DNA of 40,286 nt from Anaerolineae bacterium (GTDB lineage Bacteria; Chloroflexota; Anaerolineae; J036; Brachytrichaceae), in NCBI GenBank assembly GCA_023511655.1, contig JAIMBB010000017.1:1-40286 (forward strand). The letters run 5' to 3'. A program made the position numbers and the translations under genes. A model generated the notes under the pieces. The model saw nothing but the letters and a program-made list of their open reading frames with translations, made no database searches and was not told where the DNA came from. This document shows positions 8,830-16,658 of the stretch, piece after piece (positions within the stretch are counted from its first letter, which is position 1; the number at the start of each line of letters is the position of its first letter).

Positions 8830-9798
8830 ATGATCCGCGCGCTCTACACTGCCGTCAAAGCCGAAGGCGCTTCGCCGCCCTTCGACACCTTGCAGCTCAA
8901 GGTGTTCTATCCGGCTGCGCCGACCGGCGATGACGCTGAGCGCACGAGCGGCGCGATCCCGGCTGATCGTTCGCGCGGGCCGATGCCGGTGGTGATCTTC
9001 TTCAACGGCATCAACGTCCCGGCCGAGTGTTACGCATGGCTGGCCATCGCCCTGGCCCGCCAGCACATCGTCACGGCGCTGTTCAACTGGGTGGGCGAGA
9101 CGTTGCCCGGCACGATTGGCCTGACCATCGGTTTAGACCTGAGGCGAGTGACGCCGCAGACCTACGGCTGCGGCCCCACCGTGCCGGCCATCGGCCAGAT
9201 CATTGCTGCGCTCGATGCCCTCAACCGCTCCGGGCCTCTGGAGGGAGTGCTCGCGATGGATCGCCTTGTGCTGGGCGGGCATTCCGCGGGCGGCACGGCC
9301 GCGCTGCACAACGCCAACCCGCGTTACTTCGCGCAGGTCGTGGCCGGCTTCAGCTATGCCGGCCACACCCTGGCCGCCACGATGCTGGGCTTCCCGCCCG
9401 GCGCGGTGCTGCCTTGCTCGTCGGAGCTGCCCTTGCTGCTGATGGGCGGCGCTCGCGACGGCGTGATCGCTGCCAGCAGCGCGCGCTACGGCCAGGCCGC
9501 CGATCCTGTGTTGCCGTTGCGCTGCACCTTCGAGCAGGGCATCACCGGCCAGCGCGGCGATCGCTATCTGGTGATCTGGCGCGCGGCCAACCACTTCACG
9601 CTTGCCCATCCGCTGGATGAGACCGCCGGGCGCAGCTTTCTGGACTTGTCGGCGGAGGGCGACGAAACGGCGATCCGCGCTCATCTCTCGGAGGTCATCG
9701 CTGCGTTCATCCTTGCCGTTGCAAGTCGCGCCCGCTCCGCTCTGGCGCGGCTGGAGCTGCTGCTCAACACCCCCGCCGTGGAGTGGCGCAAAAAGTAG
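8830..9798 (+). CDS. Chlorophyllase-like alpha/beta hydrolase
   Basis: This 322-residue alpha/beta hydrolase carries the nucleophile elbow G150-H-S152-A-G154-G, a likely acid D210 (G-A-R-D-G) and a likely His H255 (A-N-H-F). The N-terminal V-V-I-F-F-N-G-I-N segment (54-62) matches the oxyanion strand of chlorophyllase and PET-hydrolase-like enzymes, and G-H-S-A-G-G resembles the chlorophyllase G-H-S-R-G-G. It has no signal peptide, so it acts in the cytoplasm. It sits between the two complementary oxygenase subunits, 12 bases after one and 13 before the other. Removal of a phytyl or methyl ester from a chlorophyll derivative would fit. A generic esterase or dienelactone-hydrolase-like role cannot be excluded. 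The fold is secure, the substrate is not. Confidence 0.75.
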   Translation: MIRALYTAVKAEGASPPFDTLQLKVFYPAAPTGDDAERTSGAIPADRSRGPMPVVIFFNGINVPAECYAWLAIALARQHIVTALFNWVGETLPGTIGLTIGLDLRRVTPQTYGCGPTVPAIGQIIAALDALNRSGPLEGVLAMDRLVLGGHSAGGTAALHNANPRYFAQVVAGFSYAGHTLAATMLGFPPGAVLPCSSELPLLLMGGARDGVIAASSARYGQAADPVLPLRCTFEQGITGQRGDRYLVIWRAANHFTLAHPLDETAGRSFLDLSAEGDETAIRAHLSEVIAAFILAVASRARSALARLELLLNTPAVEWRKK

Positions 9799-9811
9799 GA
9801 GGAAGGCGAAT

Positions 9812-10906
9812 ATGCTGAAGAATTTCTGGTGGCCGCTGGCCTTTAGTTCCGAAGTCAGCCGCAACCCCAGGCGCGTGACGGCGCTGCAGCAGGAGTTCGT
9901 GTTGTACCGCCTGCCCGACGGGCGCGCGAACGTGCTCAGCGATCTGTGCGTGCATCGCGGCGGCGCGCTGAGCGACGGCTGGACCAAGGACGATTGCATC
10001 GTGTGCCCGTATCACGGCTGGGAGTTCAAACCCGACGGCGCGTGCGTGCGCATTCCTGCCAATCCCCCTTCGATGCCGGTGCCGCGCAAGGCGCGCGTGG
10101 ATGCCTATCCCACGCTCGAAAAGATGCAGTGGGTATGGGCCTTCCTGGGCGACCTCCCCGATGCAGAGCGGCCGCCGATGCCGGCGCTTCAAGAGGCCGG
10201 CGCAACTGTAATCTTCACCGGCGACTTCACCTGGCATGCACCCTACGACCGCGTGATGGGACATCTCTCCGAGCCGGCGGTGGCTGCCCTGGCGCTGGAC
10301 GGCGAATTTGCCGCTGAGCCGCCCAAAGTCGCTCAGGCCTCGGCACAGGTAGGTGAATGGGGAGCGCGCCTGAAGGCGCAGCTTACGCCGCCTGATCGCA
10401 TCGAGCGCAGCTTCCTGGGCCTGGTGAGCAAACGCGCGCCGGCTGAGGCTTGCGAAGCCGTGGTGGCCTTCCACATGCCGTGCATCACGCTCTACCGCAT
10501 CGGCGACGACCACATGATGATGGCGCACCTGCCGGTGAACGAGACGACCACCGTCACCAGGTGGATGATCGCGCACAAAGCCAGCACCACCGAGGCAGAG
10601 ATTGCCCGGCAGCGCATGACGGCGTCGCTGGAGCGGATGCGCGCGCGCGTCGAGGGTCAGCCGGCGCCGCAGCACGCCATTGTTCAGGCGTTCACCCGCC
10701 TGCACGACGAAGCCATCGCGCGGGGCTGGGGCATAGATGCGCACCTCATCCAGGCCGAGTACGCCAACATCAAGGCAGTGGTGATTCCTTCGCCGGCGCG
10801 GCGTGAGGTGCCTGAGCTGGCCGCCGCCTGGGTGATGAAAGAAGTGCCCGTCAAGCAAGCGCCGAGTCAATCGAGGACGACCCATGAGCCTGGCCAGACA
10901 GCTTAG
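9812..10906 (+). CDS. PaO-like oxygenase subunit: Rieske cluster kept, catalytic iron ligands lost
   Basis: This 364-residue paralogue of the gene at 7801 has a complete Rieske motif, C46-x-H48 and C65-x2-H68, in the standard setting (V-C-P-Y-H-G-W). Residues 137-166 align without gaps to 125-154 of the 7801 protein, and there the facial triad is gone: D142 corresponds to E154, H145 to V157 and H150 to L162. It can therefore carry electrons but probably cannot bind catalytic iron. The C-terminal halves still align, ending in a shared I-P-S-P. AGGAGGAAGG precedes the ATG. Together the pair supplies exactly one working Rieske and one working mononuclear site. No dedicated reductase or ferredoxin gene is in the window. 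Confidence 0.87.
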   Translation: MLKNFWWPLAFSSEVSRNPRRVTALQQEFVLYRLPDGRANVLSDLCVHRGGALSDGWTKDDCIVCPYHGWEFKPDGACVRIPANPPSMPVPRKARVDAYPTLEKMQWVWAFLGDLPDAERPPMPALQEAGATVIFTGDFTWHAPYDRVMGHLSEPAVAALALDGEFAAEPPKVAQASAQVGEWGARLKAQLTPPDRIERSFLGLVSKRAPAEACEAVVAFHMPCITLYRIGDDHMMMAHLPVNETTTVTRWMIAHKASTTEAEIARQRMTASLERMRARVEGQPAPQHAIVQAFTRLHDEAIARGWGIDAHLIQAEYANIKAVVIPSPARREVPELAAAWVMKEVPVKQAPSQSRTTHEPGQTA

Positions 10907-11615
10907 CCACGACGCACTAAACGCCATCGTCGCCCGCTGTGGGCTGCGCGAATTGGGCGAGCCTTATCTTGCCCTGCTCAGCCCGATGTCGCCGCATCCG
11001 GTTGGCGCCTGTCGGCTTTTTGTGTCCTCGCCCGACGGCCCTGAGCGCGTGCGCAAGGTGGTGTACATCGGCATCACCGTCCCGCCGATCGGGCTGGACT
11101 CGCACATGTTCTTTGCCTTCACGCCGCCGGAGAGCATCGCCCCTCACTTCACGCTGGATAGCGTGATGAGCGGTTCGAGCTTTGCCTTTCACCTCGATCT
11201 GATCCCGCGCGTGGATCTGGGCGCACACCTGGCCTACATGAACGAGGTGTTCATGCCGCTGACGCCGGCGTTTGAAGCAGCCAGAAAGATCGAAGGGTTA
11301 TCCCCGGCTCATCTGTCGCCGCGCCAGTACGCGCTGATGTCGCCCTGGATGTTGGCCTACCGCGCCACCGAATCCGCCTACGCCCAGTGCCGGCCATACA
11401 TCGAGGCTTACCTGCAACACTGGTTCGACCTGCTTGAGCGCGGGATAAAAACGCCGGTGGACCTTCCTCCGGCGCAGCTCGCTGCCCGCGATCGGGCCAA
11501 TCGCGAAGCCATCTTCAGCTACGAGGTGGACCCTGTGTGGAGCCAGATCGAGCGGCTGCTTGGGAGAGAGACCAACCTCAAATTGATTGACCTGCTGCGC
11601 GCGCAGGACGTTTAA
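10884..11615 (+). CDS. Red chlorophyll catabolite reductase-like protein (bilin reductase fold)
   Basis: This 243-residue protein resembles plant red chlorophyll catabolite reductase (RCCR) and, more distantly, ferredoxin-dependent bilin reductases. Segments recalling plant RCCR are A-P-H-F-T-L-D (86-92), H-L-D-L-I-P-R-V-D-L (103-112), M-S-P-W-M-L (152-157), and R-D-R-A-N-R leading to a R-L-L-G near 224-227. From memory of the Arabidopsis protein, D92 sits where its active-site Glu154 lies, and D216 is close to the second acidic residue. RCCR reduces the open-chain product of PaO using ferredoxin. The gene overlaps the end of the Rieske subunit gene by 23 bases, so the two are tightly coupled. 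The family call rests on motif comparison by eye; another FDBR-fold enzyme is the main alternative. Confidence 0.7.
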   Translation: MSLARQLSHDALNAIVARCGLRELGEPYLALLSPMSPHPVGACRLFVSSPDGPERVRKVVYIGITVPPIGLDSHMFFAFTPPESIAPHFTLDSVMSGSSFAFHLDLIPRVDLGAHLAYMNEVFMPLTPAFEAARKIEGLSPAHLSPRQYALMSPWMLAYRATESAYAQCRPYIEAYLQHWFDLLERGIKTPVDLPPAQLAARDRANREAIFSYEVDPVWSQIERLLGRETNLKLIDLLRAQDV

Positions 11616-11633
11616 AGCCAGGGAGTGGACGCG

Positions 11634-12587
11634 ATGAATCAGCCCAGCGAATTCCAGAAGCGCATCAGCGGCGAATGGCACGGCTATCCCAGCACGTTTG
11701 ATCGAGACGGCAACCACCTTGGCTACAACAAGGTGTCTCGCCAGAGCGTGTTCGACCCGGCCACCGGCGAGACGACCTACCTGATGCACACCGACTTCCA
11801 CGATCTGCCGTCGGTGGAGTTTCATCGCCTGGCCACGCCCGATGGGTTTTGCTTTGGCGTGCGCGACGGCGACCGCGACCGGGTCTACCTCGGCCCGGAC
11901 TTCTACGGCAGCGGGCAACCGTATGGCGGGCTGGTGAACTCGCACTACTACTCGCCGTTTTGGGCCTGCGAGCTGAACACCCTGAACTGGGTGCTGGACG
12001 ACGGCTGCACGCAGGTGTATTCCTCGCTCCTGTACGAGGGGCCAACGCTCAAATATGTCTTTAACGGCTTGTATCGCGTGGCGCACGACTACCCGGCCAA
12101 CCCGCAGACAAAGGCAGAGATAGATGCTTTCTGCGAAGGTGAGCGCGTCAACGGGCCAAAACCGCACGTGTTGCCGTCCAAGCGTCGCGGCGTCTTTGCT
12201 GGCGCCATGCACGTTTATCGCGCCGATCAGGCCTATCTGGGTCAGGCATCCGTGCGCATCGCCTATACGCCCGTCAGCCTGCTCACTGCCGAGCAAGTGG
12301 TGGAAATTGACGCGCCCGCTGAGGTTCGCCTGAGCGGTCGCTATGCGACCAACCGCGCTCGCCACGTCAATCGCCACACCTTTCACGGTCCGCATCTCTT
12401 CGGCAATGGCATTGCCTACGGGCGCGCGTTGTTCGTCACGCAACATGTCGCCGGCCAGCCAATCGTGATCCGTGGGCGCGAGTTCTTGCTGGACGAGCGC
12501 TATACGCTGGCCAACGTGTGGATGGTTTACATCAGCAATCGCCCTGCGTATGTGCTGTTCGGCCTGCTAAATTGGACGGAGCAGTGA
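11634..12587 (+). CDS. Lipocalin-like two-domain protein, fourth of the operon
   Basis: This 317-residue protein opens with the W15-H-G17 motif and F-D-R-D-G, and has the family segment R-V-Y-L-G-P followed by spaced Gly residues and an aromatic S-H-Y-Y-S-P-F-W stretch. A second barrel-like start lies near residue 185. I prefer ATG at 11634, preceded by GGGAG at good spacing; a GTG nine bases earlier overlaps that site. It directly follows the RCCR-like gene, so it may handle that enzyme's product or substrate. Aromatic residues are unusually frequent, as expected for binding a flat hydrophobic ligand. No signal peptide is visible. The function is unproven. Confidence 0.68.
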   Translation: MNQPSEFQKRISGEWHGYPSTFDRDGNHLGYNKVSRQSVFDPATGETTYLMHTDFHDLPSVEFHRLATPDGFCFGVRDGDRDRVYLGPDFYGSGQPYGGLVNSHYYSPFWACELNTLNWVLDDGCTQVYSSLLYEGPTLKYVFNGLYRVAHDYPANPQTKAEIDAFCEGERVNGPKPHVLPSKRRGVFAGAMHVYRADQAYLGQASVRIAYTPVSLLTAEQVVEIDAPAEVRLSGRYATNRARHVNRHTFHGPHLFGNGIAYGRALFVTQHVAGQPIVIRGREFLLDERYTLANVWMVYISNRPAYVLFGLLNWTEQ

Positions 12588-12626
12588 GAGAGGCACAACT
12601 GCGGATTGTTCATCAACTCCGAAACA

Positions 12627-13553
12627 ATGAACCTGCCAGATCGAATTACCGTGGTGGAAGTCGGCCCGCGCGACGGCTTGCAAATGGAGAAGGTCTTCAT
12701 CCCAACTGGGCTGAAGATCGAGGTCATCAACTGCCTGTCCGCGTCGGGCCTGAGGTGCATCGAAGCGACCTCGTTTGTCAACCCGAAGGTGATCCCGCAG
12801 ATGGCGGACAGCGACGAAGTGATGCGAGGCATTGACCGCCGGCCTGGGGTGACCTACAGCGCGCTCATCCTGAACGTGAAGGGCGCGCAGCGGGCAATTG
12901 CTGCGCAGGTGGGCGCGGTGCGTTTTGTGGTCTGCGCCAGCGAGGCCTACAACCAGAAGAACATGAACATGAGCATCGCGCAGTCGCTGGCAGCGCTGGA
13001 GACAGTCATCGCTCTGTGCGTGCCGCAGGGCATTCGCGTTGAGCCGGCCGTTTCGGTCGCCTTTGGCTGTCCGTTTGAGGGCGACGTGCCGGAGCAGCGG
13101 GTGCTTGAGCTGGCCGGGGCCTGCGCCGCGCTCGGCCTGCGCCACATCTGCATCGCCGACACGGTTGGTCTGGCCAGCCCGCTGAGCGTGCGCCGGCTCA
13201 TGAGCGCCCTGCGAGAGGCCCTGCCGACCTGCGTATTTGCACTCCACCTGCACGACACGCGGGGGTTGGGGCTGGCCAACGTGCTGGCAGCGATGGATGT
13301 GGGCGTCACCGTCTTCGAGTCGTCGCTGGGGGGGCTGGGCGGTTGCCCGACGACGAAGGTGGCCACCGGCAACATCAGCACCGAGGACCTGGTGAATATG
13401 TGCGACGAGCTGGGCATCGCGACCGACGTGGATGTGGAAGTCATCCGTCGCACTTCGGCCAAACTGCAAAGCTTTCTGGGGCGGCCTTTGCCCAGCCACG
13501 TGTTGGTCGCTGGCACCCGCCGCGCGTTGTTCAGCCAGCTCGCTGACGCCTAG
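12627..13553 (+). CDS. HMG-CoA lyase family enzyme
   Basis: This 308-residue TIM-barrel lyase has the full active-site set of the HMG-CoA lyase group: V-E-V-G-P-R15-D16-G-L-Q, H207-L-H209-D210-T for the divalent metal, and the catalytic Cys240 in G-L-G-G-C-P with N249 after it. Such enzymes cleave 3-hydroxyacyl-CoA tertiary alcohols, for example HMG-CoA to acetyl-CoA and acetoacetate. The neighbouring CoA transferase and hydro-lyase suggest it splits a substituted malyl- or HMG-type CoA thioester. It could also serve leucine catabolism, but no methylcrotonyl-CoA carboxylase or isovaleryl-CoA set is present. The ATG at 12627 fits the family N-terminus; an in-frame TTG at 12606 is an alternative. 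Confidence 0.85.
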   Translation: MNLPDRITVVEVGPRDGLQMEKVFIPTGLKIEVINCLSASGLRCIEATSFVNPKVIPQMADSDEVMRGIDRRPGVTYSALILNVKGAQRAIAAQVGAVRFVVCASEAYNQKNMNMSIAQSLAALETVIALCVPQGIRVEPAVSVAFGCPFEGDVPEQRVLELAGACAALGLRHICIADTVGLASPLSVRRLMSALREALPTCVFALHLHDTRGLGLANVLAAMDVGVTVFESSLGGLGGCPTTKVATGNISTEDLVNMCDELGIATDVDVEVIRRTSAKLQSFLGRPLPSHVLVAGTRRALFSQLADA

Positions 13554-13562
13554 TTCCCTGCC

Positions 13563-15455
13563 ATGAGCCTGACTATTGCTGAGAAGATCATCTCCCGTGC
13601 CGCCGGCCGGATCGTCCGCGCCGGCGAGATCGCTGTCGTGCGCGTGGACGGCGTGATGGCCACCGACGCCACCGCGCCGATGGCTATCCAGGCCTTCCGC
13701 CAGATGGGCGGGCGGCGGGTATGGAACCCGCTGCGCGTCTCGCTGGTGATTGACCATGCCGCGCCGGCGCCGAACGAACGCGCCGCTAACCTGCACACCA
13801 TGATGCGACAGTTCGCCCGCGAGCAGGGTTGCCACTTCTACGATGTGGGCGCGGGCATCTGCCATCAGCTCATGGTCGAGCATGGCCACGTGCGGCCCGG
13901 CTACCTGTTCCTCGGAGCCGATTCGCATACCCCGACCTACGGCGCGTTGAACGCTTTTGCAGCCGGCATCGGCTCCACCGACCTGGCCGGCATTCTCCTG
14001 ATGGGCAGGACCTGGCTGAAGGTGCCTCCCACGATAAAGGTCGAGCTGCACGGACGATTGCCCCTCGGCGTGACGGCCAAAGATCTCATCTTGTTCCTGG
14101 TCGGTCAGGTGGGCCTGGAGGGAGCGAACTACCAGTGCGTGGAATTCGCCGGCGAGGCGATCGCGCCGCTGCGGCTGAGCCAGCGCATGACACTGGTGAA
14201 CATGGCCAGCGAGATGGGCGCCAAAGCCGGGGTGGTCGAGCCGATCGGCTTGCGGCTGCCTTATGCCTTTGAGCCGGTATTTGCCGACGCCGGGGCGACC
14301 TACGCGCGCGTGCTGCGCTTCGATGTGTCGCGCCTGACGCCCCACGTGGCGCTGCCACACTCGCCCGCCAACGCCGTGCCGATCGCTCAGGTGAAGGGCA
14401 CGAAGATTCAGGCCGGCTTCATCGGCAGTTGCACCAACGCCCGCCTCGACGATCTGCACCAGGCAGCAGCCGTGTTGCGCGGGCGCAGGCTAGCGCCGGG
14501 GACGCGCCTGGTGATCGCGCCAGCGTCGCGCGCCGTGTTCAACGCCGCGCTGCGCGACGGCACGCTGGCGACGCTCAGCGAGGCTGGCGCGACGTTCATC
14601 AGCCCCGGCTGCGGACCGTGCGTCGGCACGCACGAGGGCGTGCCCGGCGATGGCGAGGTGGTGATCTCTTCCACCAACCGCAACTTTCAAGGGCGCATGG
14701 GCAATCCCAAGGCGCAGATCTACCTGGCCTCGCCGGCGGTGGTGGCGGCCAGCGTCCTGGCCGGCGAGATTGCTGCCCCGGACGACGTGGGTGTGAGCGC
14801 CGGGGCAGATGACCCGTTGGGCGATCAAGTCGTCCTGGGTGATCGTCTGACCGAGCCGGACTGCGTTTCGTCGCAGGAAGCGTATGGCGATCAGGCTGAG
14901 CCGCTCGATGGCGCAGGCTCTGCGCCTGCCTTTCAACCCATCGTCGGCTGTGCGCGCGTATACGACGTGGACAACATAGATACCGACCGGATCATCCCCG
15001 GCAAATACACCAAGACGCTCAGCGCCGGCGAGCTGGCCAGGCATGTGCTCGAAGACCTGGATCCAGGCTTCGCCGTTCGGGCGCAGCCAGGGGACATCCT
15101 GGTGGTGGGACACAACTTCGGCTGCGGCTCCTCGCGCGAGCAGGCGGCGGTGGCGCTCAAGGCCGCCGGCGTCGCCTGCGTGATAGGCCGGTCGTTCGCG
15201 CGCATCTTCTACCGGAACGCCATCAACGTCGGCCTGCCGCTGGTAGAGCTGGGCGAGCCGCACGACATCGCCCCCGGCCACAGGCTGCGCATCGAACTGG
15301 AGCACGGCCTGGTGATGAACGAGACCACCGGCCAGAGCTTCCACGCTGCGCCGATGCCGACCATGATGACCCAAATTCTGCGCGCCGGCGGCCTGATCGA
15401 ATACCTGAAGGCGCGGCACGATAGCCCGCAGACAATAACCTTCGCTCATGCTTAG
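13563..15455 (+). CDS. Fused aconitase/IPM-dehydratase-type hydro-lyase (large plus small domain)
   Basis: This 630-residue protein joins a LeuC-like large domain (about 1-405) to a LeuD-like small domain (about 458-630) through an acidic linker of about 50 residues. The 4Fe-4S ligands are C290 (G-S-C-T-N), C350 and C353 (P-G-C-G-P-C). The small domain has D-x-D-N-I-D-T-D-R-I-I-P (468-479) and the swivel motif G-C-G-S-S-R-E. Leucine-pathway enzymes are normally two proteins; this one has large-then-small order in one chain. With no leuA or leuB nearby, leucine synthesis is unlikely. Dimethylmaleate hydratase belongs to this group and hydrates 2,3-disubstituted maleate, a product expected from pyrrole-ring imides. 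The gene starts nine bases after the lyase gene stop. Confidence 0.85.
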   Translation: MSLTIAEKIISRAAGRIVRAGEIAVVRVDGVMATDATAPMAIQAFRQMGGRRVWNPLRVSLVIDHAAPAPNERAANLHTMMRQFAREQGCHFYDVGAGICHQLMVEHGHVRPGYLFLGADSHTPTYGALNAFAAGIGSTDLAGILLMGRTWLKVPPTIKVELHGRLPLGVTAKDLILFLVGQVGLEGANYQCVEFAGEAIAPLRLSQRMTLVNMASEMGAKAGVVEPIGLRLPYAFEPVFADAGATYARVLRFDVSRLTPHVALPHSPANAVPIAQVKGTKIQAGFIGSCTNARLDDLHQAAAVLRGRRLAPGTRLVIAPASRAVFNAALRDGTLATLSEAGATFISPGCGPCVGTHEGVPGDGEVVISSTNRNFQGRMGNPKAQIYLASPAVVAASVLAGEIAAPDDVGVSAGADDPLGDQVVLGDRLTEPDCVSSQEAYGDQAEPLDGAGSAPAFQPIVGCARVYDVDNIDTDRIIPGKYTKTLSAGELARHVLEDLDPGFAVRAQPGDILVVGHNFGCGSSREQAAVALKAAGVACVIGRSFARIFYRNAINVGLPLVELGEPHDIAPGHRLRIELEHGLVMNETTGQSFHAAPMPTMMTQILRAGGLIEYLKARHDSPQTITFAHA

Positions 15456-15468
15456 TTGACGCTGTTTT

Positions 15469-16647
15469 ATGTCTATTCCATCTTTTGCCGATCTCAAAGT
15501 CATCGAGTTCAGCCACGCCATCCTCGGCCCTTCGTGCGGCCTGATCCTGGCCGATCTGGGCATGGACGTGCTCAAGATCGAGCCTGTGGAAGGCGACCCC
15601 ACGCGCACGCTCAAAGGCTTCGGCGTGGGCTACTTCCCGATGTTTAACCGCAACAAGAAGAGCCTGGCCCTTAACCTCAAAAGCGAGGCCGGCCGGCAGA
15701 TCGTGACGGCGCTGGCCGAGCAGGCCGACGTGCTGATCGAGAACTACGCGCCGGGCACCATGGATCGCCTGGGCCTGGGCTACCAGGCTCTGGCGCAGCG
15801 CAACCCTCGCCTGATCTACTGCTCGCTCAAAGGCTACCTGCCCGGCCCGTACGAAAGGCGCGTGGCGCTGGACGAGGTGGTACAGATGCAGAGCGGCATT
15901 GCCTACATGACCGGGCCGGTGGGTCAACCGCTGCGGGCGGGCATCTCGGTGGTAGACATCACCGCCGGCACCTTCAGCGCGCTCAGCGTGCTGGTGGCCC
16001 TGCGCGAGCGCGACCGCACCGGCAAAGGCCAGCTCGTGCGCGGCGGCCTGTTCGAGTCGGCGGCCTACCTGATGGGTCAGCACATGGTGTATCAGCCGGT
16101 GGTGGGTGAGCCGATCCCGCCCATGCCCGGCAAGCCGAGGTCGTGGGCCATCTATCAGCCGTTCGAGACCAGGGATGGCGACCTGATCTTCGTCGGCGTC
16201 ACCAGCGATAAGCACTGGCATCGCTTCTGCGAGGTGTTCAACCGTCCCGATCTGTTGGCCGATGCGTCGCTGGCCACCAACAACCAGCGCTACATGGCCC
16301 ATGAGCGCCTGACCGCTGACCTGGCCGCGATGTTCAGGCGCATGAGCACCGCCGAGGTGCTGGCTGGCTGCGAGCAGGCGGAGATCCCCTTCGCGCCGGT
16401 GGCGCGGCCGGAGGATTTGTTGGCCGACCCACACCTGCTGGCTGCCGGCGCACTATGGAACGTGGAAGTGGCCGATGGCGTGCGCTGCAACCTGCCGACG
16501 CTGCCCGTGGCCTTCAGCAGCGGCCGGATGGAGCTGCGACTCCAACCACCCAGGGTAGGCCAGCACACCGTAGAAACCCTGCGCGCCCTGGGCTATCAAG
16601 ACGACCAGATCGCGCGGCTCAAGTGCGAGGGCGTGGTGGCGTTCTGA
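15469..16647 (+). CDS. Class III (CaiB/BaiF, Frc-type) CoA transferase
   Basis: This 392-residue protein has the usual length and layout of family III CoA transferases: an N-terminal V-I-E-F-S-H-A-I-L-G-P segment, A-D-L-G-M-D-V-L-K-I-E-P near 28-39, R-N-K-K-S-L-A-L-N-L near 61-70, and a likely catalytic Asp135 in A-L-D-E-V-V-Q. The family moves CoA between acids through an Asp thioester anhydride. Members include succinyl-CoA:HMG and succinyl-CoA:citramalate transferases. Placed after the hydro-lyase and near the lyase, it probably activates the hydrated dicarboxylate before C-C cleavage. The start ATG at 15469 lies 13 bases past the previous stop. Confidence 0.87.
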   Translation: MSIPSFADLKVIEFSHAILGPSCGLILADLGMDVLKIEPVEGDPTRTLKGFGVGYFPMFNRNKKSLALNLKSEAGRQIVTALAEQADVLIENYAPGTMDRLGLGYQALAQRNPRLIYCSLKGYLPGPYERRVALDEVVQMQSGIAYMTGPVGQPLRAGISVVDITAGTFSALSVLVALRERDRTGKGQLVRGGLFESAAYLMGQHMVYQPVVGEPIPPMPGKPRSWAIYQPFETRDGDLIFVGVTSDKHWHRFCEVFNRPDLLADASLATNNQRYMAHERLTADLAAMFRRMSTAEVLAGCEQAEIPFAPVARPEDLLADPHLLAAGALWNVEVADGVRCNLPTLPVAFSSGRMELRLQPPRVGQHTVETLRALGYQDDQIARLKCEGVVAF

Positions 16648-16658
16648 TCCTGACAGCC

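Noticed and set aside
4728-12587. Stay-Green type Mg-dechelatase among the operon's small proteins
   Set aside because: Known bacterial SGR homologues occur in Anaerolineae, so I looked for the family's pattern, but none of these proteins shows it.
12567-14459. 630-codon minus-strand open frame
   Set aside because: It is antisense to the HMG-CoA-lyase and hydro-lyase genes, both of which have full active-site motifs; its own sequence shows none.
13563-15455. Leucine biosynthesis (leuCD)
   Set aside because: No leuA or leuB is nearby, the domains are fused, and the neighbours are catabolic CoA-linked genes.
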